The translations under genes were made by a program, and so were the position numbers. Of a stretch of 35,363 nucleotides of DNA, positions 8,790-18,474 are shown piece after piece (position 1 is the stretch's first letter; every line of letters starts with the position of its first letter). The stretch comes from Bacteroidales bacterium (GTDB taxonomy: Bacteria > Bacteroidota > Bacteroidia > Bacteroidales > UBA1556): positions 1-35,363 of the forward strand of contig JAFGWF010000005.1 in the NCBI GenBank assembly GCA_016937295.1, read 5' to 3'. Below the pieces are notes generated by a model. It was not told where the DNA came from and did not search any database. It saw nothing but the letters and a program-made list of their open reading frames with translations.

Positions 8790-9277
8790 GCTTTAATTTC
8801 ATAAAACTTTACGAAAGTATAAACAAGGCGTTCCCCGAAAATTACCGGAGAGTTATGAAAATATTATGAAATACAATTTGCTTTATCATAGCCTTCATAA
8901 ATGAAAATTATTAACCATAAATTGATTTAAGATAATTAAGAAACGAGTGTAACTGTCAGATAGACAGATTTCGCGCAATTTCTAAGGCGAGTTTTGTTTT
9001 TAAAACTTACAAATCCGTATTTTTCATAAGAATTTTATGAGAAATCAAGGTAGGTTGCAATAGTTTTAAAACTAATTGCTAAATCATCTACTTGAAATTG
9101 ACGTGACTTAAAATTTTAGAAATAATTATTGTTCATTTATCTCGAACTCCTATTTTTGAGGATTGTTTTATTTGATTAAATAAATGTGGGTTTCAAAAGG
9201 GAAAACGAAAATTGGGTCAACTTTGAAGATTTTTGTACTTTACGTCTTTGATGAACTTTTTAAATTTTATATCGATA

Positions 9278-10033
9278 ATGAAAATTCAGTACGCATCAGA
9301 TTTACATTTAGAGTTTCCTGAAAACAAGGATTTTCTTAAAAATAAGCCATTAAAGAAGATTGGTGATATTTTACTTTTAGCCGGTGATATTGTGCCCTTT
9401 GCTGTTTTGGAGAAACATAAAGATTTCTTTAGCTACTTATCCGATAATTTCGAAGATATTTATTGGATACCTGGAAATCACGAATATTACTATTTCGATT
9501 TAAAAGATAGAAGTAGTGTATTTCATGAAAATTTGTTCAGTAATGTTCATCTTCTTAACCAAACTGTAGTTCATTATAATGATTTTGAGCTTATTTGTTC
9601 AACTCTATGGTCAAACATTAATCCGACTAATGAATGGAAGATTTTTAGTGGACTAAACGATTTTCGCCTGATAAAAGATAATGGCAATGATTTTTCCATT
9701 ATGAGATATAATCAACTTCATCAAGAGAACGTTAGTTTTATTTCAAATGCTCTTGATACGGCCGACAAAAAATCTATAGTACTTACGCATCATGCCCCAA
9801 CACTTTATAACTATCCTGACAAATATAAAGGAAGTGCTTTAAATGATGCTTTTGCTGTTGAATTATTTGACCTGATTGATAGTAAAAAACCTTCTGCTTG
9901 GGTTTACGGACATACACACTCAAATACAGATGATTTTTCGCTTGGTGAAACTCGAGTTGTTACAAATCAATTGGGTTATGTTAAATATAACGAACATCAT
10001 AGTTTTAGTAATATTGCAACAGTTGATATATAA
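9278..10033 (+). CDS. Metallophosphoesterase (calcineurin-like)
   Basis: 'MKIQYASDLHLEFPENKDF', 'LLAGDIVPF', 'WIPGNHEYYYF', 'VLTHHAP', 'WVYGHTHSNTDD'; internal start at 9278 preferred over 9233 because the conserved motif begins there. Confidence 0.88.
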   Translation: MKIQYASDLHLEFPENKDFLKNKPLKKIGDILLLAGDIVPFAVLEKHKDFFSYLSDNFEDIYWIPGNHEYYYFDLKDRSSVFHENLFSNVHLLNQTVVHYNDFELICSTLWSNINPTNEWKIFSGLNDFRLIKDNGNDFSIMRYNQLHQENVSFISNALDTADKKSIVLTHHAPTLYNYPDKYKGSALNDAFAVELFDLIDSKKPSAWVYGHTHSNTDDFSLGETRVVTNQLGYVKYNEHHSFSNIATVDI

Positions 10034-10040
10034 ATAAGTG

Positions 10041-10070
10041 TTGTATATGAATATATTATCATTAATTTTG
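10041..10070 (+). promoter_or_regulatory. Bacteroidetes-type promoter for the AbiE-like pair
   Basis: TTG (10041-10043), 19-bp spacer, TAATTTTG (10063-10070), matching the -33/-7 TTTG ... TAnnTTTG consensus; ATG at 10088. Confidence 0.6.
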
Positions 10071-10087
10071 CATTATATCAATTTACT

Positions 10088-11119
10088 ATGATAATATGCA
10101 ATTTTAAAGATATTAAAAACTTGAATGAAGACCTAATCTTAAAACTTATGAAAAAGATAGTAACTTATTTGCAAGAAACATTAAGTGAAAAGCTGATAGT
10201 CCAAAAGGCCGATAAAAAACTATTAGATATTCTACCGTTATATATTATTAATATCTATGATATTTGGATGACAAAGGTTTTTGATCGAGAAGTTTTATTA
10301 TTATCTATGGCAAAGAATGAACATCTCACCCCCATGCAATACCAAAAACATAAAGAACAAATTGAAAAGAAGACCAATAAGGTAGTGATATTTGTTCTTG
10401 CCAATATGAAATCTTACAACCGTAACCGTCTGATTCAAAAGAAGGTTAACTTTATAATAGAGGATAAACAAATTTTTATTCCTCAATTATTAATTGATTT
10501 AAAGGAGTATATGCCAAATAAAATCACTAACAACGGTGGACTTCAACCGGCAGCTCAGGTTATTTTGCTCTATCATATCCTTTATCAGAATCTGTCCAAC
10601 AAAACGTATAAGGATTTAGAAACCTTATTGGGCTACTCTTATCTAACATTAAGTCGAGCGATTGACAACCTGTCGAAGCTTGGCCTATGCGAAACTGTCG
10701 GCTCCAAAACAAAGACAGTTTTATTCAAAATAAATAAAAGAGATTTATGGGAAAAAGCTCTAAATTTTTTTAAGAACCCTGTTAAGAAGACTTTGTATAT
10801 TAACGAACCTTTACCTGAGGAGCTCACCCGCATTACCAACATCAATGCACTTTCATTCTATACTGATTTAAATGGCGAAAACAAGAATCATATAGCAATT
10901 TCGCACGCAGAGTTTATAGCCCTTGAACAAAAAGGCTTAATAAAGCAAACCAGTTCATACGATGGCGACTATCATATTGAACTTTGGAGATATAACCCAT
11001 GTAAACTAAGTAGAAATAATGTGGTTGACCCGCTTTCCTTATACATAATATTCAAAGATTCTGATGACGAAAGAATTGAAATGGCTTTAAAACAAATAAT
11101 GGAACAAATACAATGGTAA
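10088..11119 (+). CDS. Winged-HTH protein, putative AbiEi-like antitoxin/regulator
   Basis: 343 aa; 'YKDLETLLGYSYLTLSRAIDNLSKLGLCETVGSKTKTVLFK' winged-HTH; 7-nt overlap with downstream nucleotidyltransferase. Confidence 0.7.
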   Translation: MIICNFKDIKNLNEDLILKLMKKIVTYLQETLSEKLIVQKADKKLLDILPLYIINIYDIWMTKVFDREVLLLSMAKNEHLTPMQYQKHKEQIEKKTNKVVIFVLANMKSYNRNRLIQKKVNFIIEDKQIFIPQLLIDLKEYMPNKITNNGGLQPAAQVILLYHILYQNLSNKTYKDLETLLGYSYLTLSRAIDNLSKLGLCETVGSKTKTVLFKINKRDLWEKALNFFKNPVKKTLYINEPLPEELTRITNINALSFYTDLNGENKNHIAISHAEFIALEQKGLIKQTSSYDGDYHIELWRYNPCKLSRNNVVDPLSLYIIFKDSDDERIEMALKQIMEQIQW

Positions 11120-11889
11120 AAGGATTAGAAAAATTTAAGGAATATTTTACTGAATTTACAGATAATTATGTGATTATTGGAGGCACTGCATGTGATATTA
11201 TTATAGAAGATGCAGGTTTTAATCCCCGAGCCACCAAGGATATAGACATGATTATAATAGTGGAAGCTAAAAGTGAAGAATTCATAAAGAATTTCTGGTT
11301 ATTTATAAAAGACGGTAAATATGAAAAGAAGGAAATAAGTGCAGATAATCGTCAATATTATCGCTTTGTGAAGCCGGAAATAACAGACTTTCCCTATCAA
11401 ATTGAGCTTTTTTCACGAAATCCGGATTTAAAAGGTTTAGGGGAGGAAACGCATTTAACACCCATTCCTGTAGATGAAGGATTGAGTAGTTTGTCTGCTA
11501 TTTTGTTAGAAGATGAATATTATCATTATCTAATAAAACATAGTTGTATAGTAAATGGGATACATATAGCTAACAATGAGGCTCTTATCGTACTTAAAGC
11601 GAAGGCCTGGATAGATATTAATGAACGGCTTTCTCAGGGATTTTTTGTTGAAAGAAGACAACTTAGTAAGCACAAAAATGATATTTTCCGTTTAACTTTG
11701 ATGCTTGATAGTGGCAGTTACTTCAATCTACATGGTAAAATAAAGCAAGATATGCAGAAATTTATAAAAGCCGTTGCCCATGAGTTGCCAGCCAAGGATA
11801 TTTTTAAGACCATGGGGATTGAAGGCGTAAATCCGGCAAGCATTTTTAAACAATTAAAGGAAAGCTATAAAATTGATAAAGAATCGTAA
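11113..11889 (+). CDS. Nucleotidyltransferase, AbiEii-like putative toxin
   Basis: 'YVIIGGTACDIIIEDAGFNPRATKDIDMIIIVE': GG motif and DxD (Asp43/Asp45) of the DNA polymerase beta-like NTase fold. Confidence 0.78.
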   Translation: MVKGLEKFKEYFTEFTDNYVIIGGTACDIIIEDAGFNPRATKDIDMIIIVEAKSEEFIKNFWLFIKDGKYEKKEISADNRQYYRFVKPEITDFPYQIELFSRNPDLKGLGEETHLTPIPVDEGLSSLSAILLEDEYYHYLIKHSCIVNGIHIANNEALIVLKAKAWIDINERLSQGFFVERRQLSKHKNDIFRLTLMLDSGSYFNLHGKIKQDMQKFIKAVAHELPAKDIFKTMGIEGVNPASIFKQLKESYKIDKES

Positions 11890-11984
11890 CAGTATTCTAA
11901 TGCGTCCGAAAAAATGGAATTAGGTTTTACGATTATATCCGCGTTAAAGCTTTTTTCAATTCAAATTTCTCATCCAAATCCGTC

Positions 11985-12551
11985 CTAAAAGCCAATTTTT
12001 TTCGCCTCTTTGCAGAGTTTATCGTACCAAGCACGGCCATATTTGCGCTTGAGCGGCTCTTCTAAAAACTTATAAACCGGCACTCCAAGTGCTTTTCCGT
12101 TTTGTACTGCCGGCTTACATATTGGCCAACGGTGATAGTTAACGGCATCGTAATCTGGATATTTGGTAATTCGGATGGGATATAAATGACAAGAAATCGG
12201 CTTTTGAAATTTGATTTTACCTTCATTAAAGGCCTTTTCAATGGCACAAAAAGCAATTTTGTTTTCAAAATAAACAAAGGCACATTCCTTGTCATTAACT
12301 AATGGAGTTACGTATTCACCGGAAATTCCGTAGTCGAAAACGCCATTTTTTCTGACCACTTCCTTTCCTGCTTCGGTCATAAAAGGCATAATTTCATCCA
12401 AGTCGTCCTCAATCACACCAATTTCATCCTCTTCGAGCGGAGCTCCCTCGTCGCCTTCAACGCAGCAACTTCCATGACAAGCGGCAAGATTGCAAACAAA
12501 TTTTTCGGACACTATTTCGTCCGAAACTATCACATTATCAATAACTATCAT
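11985..12551 (-). CDS. DUF3109 family Cys-rich protein
   Basis: Starts at 'MIVIDNVIVSDEIVSEKFVCNLAACHGSCCVEGDEGAPL'; the longer ORF to 12695 overlaps tdk and is an artefact. Confidence 0.88.
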   Translation of the reverse strand: MIVIDNVIVSDEIVSEKFVCNLAACHGSCCVEGDEGAPLEEDEIGVIEDDLDEIMPFMTEAGKEVVRKNGVFDYGISGEYVTPLVNDKECAFVYFENKIAFCAIEKAFNEGKIKFQKPISCHLYPIRITKYPDYDAVNYHRWPICKPAVQNGKALGVPVYKFLEEPLKRKYGRAWYDKLCKEAKKIGF

Positions 12552-12552
12552 G

Positions 12553-13134
12553 CTATTTCTTTTTATTAGCTTCCAAAAAACAACTTCGACAAAGAGGCTC
12601 ATAGCTTTCGGTTTCGCCAAGCACAACGAGTTTTTGGTTGTCGATGGTACGATGCGAAATATGCGCCAGCTCGCCACAACGCATACATATTGCATGCACT
12701 TTTGTTACGTACTCGGCTGTAGCTAAAAGTGCGGGCATTGGACCAAAAGGTTTGCCTGTAAAATCCATATCCAATCCTGCAACAATAACTCTTATGCCTC
12801 TGTTTGCCAATTCATTACACACGAAAGGCAATTCCAAATCGAAAAATTGCGCCTCGTCAATTCCGACTACGTCAACGTCGTCGGCCAAAAGCAAAATGGT
12901 ATTACTATTGGGCACCGGAGTACTACGAATTTTGTTGGCATCGTGCGATACAACGTCTTGCTCATCATATCGTGTATCAATGGCTGGTTTGAAAATCTCG
13001 ACCCGCTGTTTTGCAATTTTTGCCCTTTTCAGCCTCCGAATCAACTCCTCGGTTTTGCCCGAAAACATTGATCCACAAACCACTTCAATCCATCCTGCGC
13101 GCTGTTGATTATTTGTTGAATTTTCCAGAAACAT
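12553..13134 (-). CDS. tdk: Thymidine kinase
   Basis: '[25 protein letters not shown]' P-loop, '[11 protein letters not shown]', '[13 protein letters not shown]' zinc ligands. Confidence 0.95.
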   Translation of the reverse strand: MFLENSTNNQQRAGWIEVVCGSMFSGKTEELIRRLKRAKIAKQRVEIFKPAIDTRYDEQDVVSHDANKIRSTPVPNSNTILLLADDVDVVGIDEAQFFDLELPFVCNELANRGIRVIVAGLDMDFTGKPFGPMPALLATAEYVTKVHAICMRCGELAHISHRTIDNQKLVVLGETESYEPLCRSCFLEANKKK

Positions 13135-13279
13135 TTGTCTATCCTGTATAAATACTTTACTAATTTTACGACCGCCGTTGGAGGTTTTTTTTTCCTCACT
13201 TTGGCTCTGAATTCATTCAGTAAAAGTATAAACAAAATCCTTTTTTTGACATAAGGATTTATCAAAATACAGGAATCTT

Positions 13280-14086
13280 ATGGAATTAACTAAAGTTCAA
13301 ACATTAGAAAAACTATCTGATGATCTGAAAAGACAACTGAAACCATTGTTAAACAGTGCCGAAACATGGTATAATATCGAAGTGGATATCGTTAGAGACA
13401 CCCTGCGAAAAATGTATGACTTGCTTAGCTTACAGGAGGAAGTTGTTGAAGAAATCCCTAAAAATGAGCCTGAAAAGGAACCGACCATCGAGGAAGTGGC
13501 CGAAAAAGTGGATCGAGAAACAGAAGAGTTGCTTGAGAAAAGCACCCAAGATTTTGGACTTCTCTTCGACTCCAAACCGAAAACCGAATCACAGGTCATG
13601 GCTAAAAAATCCAAATCGCAACAGCCTAAACTGCACTTTGAAGTGGTTGAGGATAAGCCAAAAAGCACAACCGCTAACCTCCATCCTCCAAAGTCGAACC
13701 TCGAACCTCAAATCGCTCCCGAAGGAATACCTTTGGCAAATACTCCAACTTCTCACCCTAAGCTTGACGAAGGGTTAAAACTTGAATCTGAAACAAAACC
13801 CATTACACCTAAAACACCGGATCGAACCCTTGGCGAAAATCTACTCAGCAAACCCATCGACAGCCTGAAAAGAAATATTGGCATTAATGATAAATTTCAG
13901 TTTATCAACGAATTGTTCCACGGTAAAATGAAGATTTACAGTGAAAAAATTACCCAAATTGACGAGTTATCTTCTTTGGATGATGCGCTGAAAATAGTCG
14001 CTGAATTGCTGGAGGAACTCAATTGGGACGAAGAATCGACTGTTTATATGCAATTTTTGACATATATCAAACGGCGTTTTGCTTAA
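13280..14086 (+). CDS. Conserved hypothetical protein with low-complexity linker
   Basis: 268 aa; helical N-terminus, charged/proline-rich middle, conserved-looking C-terminus 'IGINDKFQFINELFHGKMKIYSEKITQIDELSSLDDALKIVAELLEELNWDEES'. Confidence 0.75.
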   Translation: MELTKVQTLEKLSDDLKRQLKPLLNSAETWYNIEVDIVRDTLRKMYDLLSLQEEVVEEIPKNEPEKEPTIEEVAEKVDRETEELLEKSTQDFGLLFDSKPKTESQVMAKKSKSQQPKLHFEVVEDKPKSTTANLHPPKSNLEPQIAPEGIPLANTPTSHPKLDEGLKLESETKPITPKTPDRTLGENLLSKPIDSLKRNIGINDKFQFINELFHGKMKIYSEKITQIDELSSLDDALKIVAELLEELNWDEESTVYMQFLTYIKRRFA

Positions 14087-14239
14087 ACTCAATTAAATCT
14101 ATTTTTTAGTTATTCTTTCAGAAACCCAATAAATACACGATATTTAAATTATTTTTTGAGTATTTTATTGCAATAATAATTTTTTAACCAATAATTAAGA
14201 ATTTGTCTATTTTAGCTCAAATTTTAAACTTATTAGCTT

Positions 14240-15052
14240 ATGAAAAAGAACATTATTTTGGTTTTTATGCTTTTAACAGCAATGGGCTTATCGGCTCAAC
14301 AAATGTATTTTGGCTTTAGCGCAGGTTACCATATAGGAGCTGCTAAGACTGTTTTGGGAACTGAAACCGCCACAGATGGTACCATGACTAACATTTATGG
14401 AACTAATGGCAAAGGAATTCTACCCGAATTGCGCTTTGGTTATATGTTTGACGACAATTGGGGTCTTGAGCTCGGATTATCTTATTTATTAGGCTCCAAA
14501 CAATTAGTTGATGCTGATTATTCTTTTGGCGCTCCAATTACGGCCTTTTCTGATGAGTCCTATTCCAAATCGACTATGATTCGCTTTGCTCCGCAGTTGG
14601 TTTTCAAAACAGAAATGGGTGTTTATTCACGTGTTGGTCTTTACATTCCTTTAACAGGTAAAACTATTGGAACAAGAACTGTCGATGTAACAGCGATGGG
14701 AGTTCAATCTGTTACCGAACAAGAAGTTACCTACAAAGGAAGATATGCTGTTGGCTTTACAGGAGCTCTTGGATATAGCTTCGAGATGAGCGATCAAATT
14801 CATCTTTTTGGTGAACTTCAGTACATTTCTTTGAGAATTTACAGAAATACTGCTGAGCTTACTGTTTACACAATTGATGGCAAAGATCAAATGGGAACAT
14901 TAACAAACACCATTCAAAAAGAATTTGAATACGTTGATGAATTGCCTGCAAATGCGAATACAGATGTTTCAAAACCTATGCAATTACTTACCTCCGCAAC
15001 TCCTTATCATTCCTTTGGTATCAATATCGGAGTGAAATATATCTTGAATTAA
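14240..15052 (+). CDS. Outer membrane beta-barrel protein
   Basis: Signal peptide 'MKKNIILVFMLLTAMGLSAQQ', alternating hydrophobic strands, C-terminal 'FGINIGVKYILN'. Confidence 0.85.
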   Translation: MKKNIILVFMLLTAMGLSAQQMYFGFSAGYHIGAAKTVLGTETATDGTMTNIYGTNGKGILPELRFGYMFDDNWGLELGLSYLLGSKQLVDADYSFGAPITAFSDESYSKSTMIRFAPQLVFKTEMGVYSRVGLYIPLTGKTIGTRTVDVTAMGVQSVTEQEVTYKGRYAVGFTGALGYSFEMSDQIHLFGELQYISLRIYRNTAELTVYTIDGKDQMGTLTNTIQKEFEYVDELPANANTDVSKPMQLLTSATPYHSFGINIGVKYILN

Positions 15053-15087
15053 ACGGAGATTCTAAAGAGAGATTCTCTTTTATAATG

Positions 15088-15122
15088 AAAATCCCTGTAG
15101 GTTTCTTGCAGGGATTTTTTTT
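15088..15122 (+). terminator. Rho-independent terminator
   Basis: AATCCCTGTAGGTTTCTTGCAGGGATTTTTTTT hairpin with T-run directly downstream of the barrel gene. Confidence 0.8.
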
Positions 15123-15633
15123 ATGGTGTTTTGTCGATGATAATCTCCGGAGTTTCAATCACATTGCTTTGATTTAAAGCACGATCGTAAATATAGGCTG
15201 AAAACATTATTGTGTCGTAATTCGACAAAATATTATTGATATACAACTCAACCTCAATGATTCCTTTAATTCCTTTCTCCGGCAAATCTGCATCAATATA
15301 GGGTATGCGGCTATTATTGGAAATGGGCAAATCAATTTTTTCAAATACGCCGTTTTTCTTTTCAAAATAATCGATGTAGATATTGTAGTAATATGGACTG
15401 GCATAGTTATAAGGTGGGAGCGTGTCTTCGGTTTTTAAGCCAATATCCCCGTCCCCGTCGGTGAATGAAATGCTCAAAATTCCTTGGTCATCAATGCCGG
15501 TGCCGTTGTCAATCTTCGAAAAAGAGTGAAATGCTATTGCGGGTTCAGGAGGATATTCATCCTTTTTTTCGCAGCCGGCTAATGATGCGATAATTAATAA
15601 AGCGAAAAAAACAGTCAATAATTTCCAATTCAT
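15121..15633 (-). CDS. Lipoprotein, unknown function
   Basis: 'MNWKLLTVFFALLIIASLAGCEKKDEYPPEPAI' lipobox; 'SFTDGDGDIGLKTED' motif. Confidence 0.8.
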   Translation of the reverse strand: MNWKLLTVFFALLIIASLAGCEKKDEYPPEPAIAFHSFSKIDNGTGIDDQGILSISFTDGDGDIGLKTEDTLPPYNYASPYYYNIYIDYFEKKNGVFEKIDLPISNNSRIPYIDADLPEKGIKGIIEVELYINNILSNYDTIMFSAYIYDRALNQSNVIETPEIIIDKTP

Positions 15634-15811
15634 TCTAACAAATGTTTTGCATTGAGGTTTATAATTTAATTTTGCAAAAGAACATATTTTTTAGTAGTTC
15701 GCATAGTTCTTAATCTCATTTTTCTGCCTTATTCCGATGGAAAAATGGAAATGATAAACCAGACTAACGTTTTAATTCTCTAAAAAGTGTGTTGATTTTT
15801 TAAAACCGATT

Positions 15812-16819
15812 ATGAATTTCTTGAAACAACGTAACGACATTGAATTAAAATTGAAATCAAAATCGTATAACGATTCTTTTGATGAAGAATTTGCCATGCA
15901 AATATTTCATTATCAGTTTTATAACAATAAAATTTACCAAGAGTTTTGCAACTATCTCCACCGAAATCCTTCATCTGTAAAAGCTATTGAGGAAATTCCC
16001 TTTCTGCCTATTAGTTTGTTCAAAACCCACAAAATCATTACCGGAAACCCAACCATTGCCCACACATTTTTAAGTAGCGCTACCACGGGAATGGAGCGAA
16101 GCAAGCATTTTTTGGCTGATGAAGAATTATATAAGCTCAACGCAGTCAAGACCTTTGAGCGGTTTTATGGTTCTCTTAATGAATTTGTAATTCTCGCTCT
16201 TCTGCCTTCCTATCTGGAACAAGGAAACTCCTCCCTCGTTTTTATGATTGATGAGTTTATACGATTGACTAATAATTCATTAAGTGGTTTCTTTTTGGAA
16301 GATTTTAGTCTGATTTCTACAAATATTCAGCGTGCTCAACAAGAAAACAAAAAGGTGATTTTGTGGGGAGTTAGCTATGCGTTACTCGACTACGCTGAAG
16401 TGTTTGATTTAAAGAATGTTGATAATTTGATTGTTTTAGAAACCGGTGGTATGAAAGGTCGCCGCCGCGAAATGTTGAAAGAGGAATTACATCTCATTCT
16501 TACACAGGCTTTTAGTGTAGAAACCATTCATTCGGAATATGGTATGACGGAGCTACTAAGTCAGGCTTACAGCAAAGGTTATGGCCTTTTTGAGCCTGCT
16601 GCCACTATGAAAATCCTCATTCGCGACATCAACGACCCTTTGACTTTAGAGTCGCTTGGCAAAACCGGTGGACTCAATGTGATTGATTTGGCAAACATAG
16701 ACTCCTGCGCTTTCATTGCTACGCAAGATTTGGGAAAACGACACCAAAATGGCAACTTTGAAGTTCAGGGGCGATTCGATAATAGTGATGTCAGAGGCTG
16801 CAACCTTTTAGTTGGTTAA
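15812..16819 (+). CDS. LuxE-like acyl-protein synthetase / acyltransferase
   Basis: 'IPFLPISLFKTHKI', 'FLSSATTGMERSKHF', 'VLETGGMKGRRREM', 'HSEYGMTELLSQAYS' adenylate-forming/LuxE motifs. Confidence 0.85.
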   Translation: MNFLKQRNDIELKLKSKSYNDSFDEEFAMQIFHYQFYNNKIYQEFCNYLHRNPSSVKAIEEIPFLPISLFKTHKIITGNPTIAHTFLSSATTGMERSKHFLADEELYKLNAVKTFERFYGSLNEFVILALLPSYLEQGNSSLVFMIDEFIRLTNNSLSGFFLEDFSLISTNIQRAQQENKKVILWGVSYALLDYAEVFDLKNVDNLIVLETGGMKGRRREMLKEELHLILTQAFSVETIHSEYGMTELLSQAYSKGYGLFEPAATMKILIRDINDPLTLESLGKTGGLNVIDLANIDSCAFIATQDLGKRHQNGNFEVQGRFDNSDVRGCNLLVG

Positions 16820-16840
16820 ATCTAATTATTTGTATTTTTG
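16812..16840 (+). promoter_or_regulatory. Bacteroidetes-type promoter for the GH20 operon
   Basis: TTG (16812-16814), 18-bp spacer, TATTTTTG (16833-16840). Confidence 0.5.
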
Positions 16841-16895
16841 ATTCATTAACCAGTTCAAACTGAGGATTACTTTTTACGCAACCTAAACCAACAAA

Positions 16896-18473
16896 ATGAA
16901 AACGTATTTATTGATTGTCATTCTTTCATTTGGCTTTTTTCAGATTTCCTTTTCGCAAATGAATCTTATTCCAAAACCTGTTCAACTTACAGTAGATGAA
17001 GGTTTTATTGAAATTGTAAATATACAAGAAGTCGTATCTGAAAACGGAAGTTTCGAGTTTGAACAAGAACTAATTATTCGAACTATCCATCAAATCACCG
17101 GAAAGAAGCCTAATCCCGATAAGCAGAATGATAATAAATTAACCATTCTTTTGCGCCAATTGGATGAAGGTGACAGCGCTGCGTATAAGTTTTTTATCGA
17201 CAACAAGCAGATTGTGATTGAGTCATCAGGCAAAGTGGGAATTTATTATGGTGTACAAACTCTGCTTCAAATTTTACAACATTATAAAAATGAACCGATT
17301 CCGCAATTGGCGATTAGCGACTATCCCCGTTTTTCTTGGCGAGGAATGCACTTAGATTGCAGCCGTCATTTTTTTAGCGTGGAAGAAATAAAACGTTATC
17401 TCGACTATTTGGCACTTTATAAAATGAATGTTTTTCATTGGCATTTGACCGATGACCAAGGCTGGAGAATAGAAATCAAAGCGTATCCCGAACTTACAAA
17501 AACCGGAGCTTGGCGAAGTGGCACCATGGTTGGACCATACAGCAATCATCAATACGACAACCTCAATTATGGTGGTTATTACACTCAGGATCAAATACAT
17601 GAAATAGTGCACTACGCCTCACAGCGCCATATTACCGTTGTTCCGGAAATTGAAATGCCCGGACATTCGTTGGCTGTGTTGGCTTCCTATCCGCGTTTAG
17701 CTTGTCGCGATACGTTTTTTGAAGTGGGCAAAAGATGGGGCGTTTATGAGGACGTTTTTTGTGCGGGAAACGATAGTGTCTTTTTGTTCTTAGAAAATGT
17801 TTTGAAAGAAATAATGGGTTTGTTTCCTGGAGAATATATCCATATCGGAGGAGATGAATGCCCGAAAACTCGATGGAAAGAATGTGCCCTTTGTCAACGG
17901 CGGATGCAGCAGGAGCAGCTTGTTGATGAGCATCAGTTGCAAAGTTATTTCATCCAAAGAATCGAAAAGTATCTCAATGCAAACGGTCGGCGCATTATTG
18001 GCTGGGACGAAATTTTGGAAGGCGGCTTAGCTCCAAATGCGGCGGTGATGAGTTGGCGCGGCACAGAGGGCGGCATTGAGGCTGCACGCATGCAACATCC
18101 GGTGGTGATGACTCCTGGAAAACCATGCTATTTTGATCATTATCAGTCTGTTAAAAAGGATACGGAACCTCTTGCCATCGGTGGTTTGAACACGTTGGAA
18201 GACGTATATCACTATAATCCCTTACCGCAAGATTTATCGGAAGAAGAAAAAGCGTATATTCTTGGTGCTCAGGGAAATGTGTGGACAGAGTATATGAAAA
18301 CATTTAGTCAAGTCGAATATATGGCTTTGCCCCGCATGGCCGCACTTTCAGAGGTTTTATGGTCGGCAGAAGAAACTAAAGACTATGGTGAATTTTTAAC
18401 AAGGCTTCGAGAAAACGTCAAAATTTTGGATACAAAAAAAACGAACTATGCCAAACATTTTTTACAAGAATAA
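16896..18473 (+). CDS. Beta-N-acetylhexosaminidase, GH20
   Basis: Signal peptide; 'SDYPRFSWRGMHLDCSRHFF', 'FHWHLTDDQGWRIEIKAYPEL', 'EIEMPGH', 'YIHIGGDECPKTRW' catalytic D-E pair. Confidence 0.97.
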   Translation: MKTYLLIVILSFGFFQISFSQMNLIPKPVQLTVDEGFIEIVNIQEVVSENGSFEFEQELIIRTIHQITGKKPNPDKQNDNKLTILLRQLDEGDSAAYKFFIDNKQIVIESSGKVGIYYGVQTLLQILQHYKNEPIPQLAISDYPRFSWRGMHLDCSRHFFSVEEIKRYLDYLALYKMNVFHWHLTDDQGWRIEIKAYPELTKTGAWRSGTMVGPYSNHQYDNLNYGGYYTQDQIHEIVHYASQRHITVVPEIEMPGHSLAVLASYPRLACRDTFFEVGKRWGVYEDVFCAGNDSVFLFLENVLKEIMGLFPGEYIHIGGDECPKTRWKECALCQRRMQQEQLVDEHQLQSYFIQRIEKYLNANGRRIIGWDEILEGGLAPNAAVMSWRGTEGGIEAARMQHPVVMTPGKPCYFDHYQSVKKDTEPLAIGGLNTLEDVYHYNPLPQDLSEEEKAYILGAQGNVWTEYMKTFSQVEYMALPRMAALSEVLWSAEETKDYGEFLTRLRENVKILDTKKTNYAKHFLQE

Positions 18474-18474
18474 C

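Noticed and set aside
9055-9080. GTTTTAAAAC-type palindrome as a CRISPR repeat
   Set aside because: Only one copy, no regularly spaced repeats or spacers, no cas genes in window.
12552-12695. N-terminal extension of the DUF3109 ORF
   Set aside because: Extension overlaps tdk in another frame; conserved sequence begins at MIVIDNV (12551).
12490-13108. Several + strand ORFs (78, 156, 62, 74 aa) opposite DUF3109/tdk
   Set aside because: Antisense to well-supported tdk and DUF3109 coding frames; compositions look like shadow ORFs.
13690-13715. Short tandem-like repeat 'gtcgaacctcgaacct' as a mobile element footprint
   Set aside because: Lies in frame within the low-complexity linker of the 13280 ORF; too short and single occurrence.
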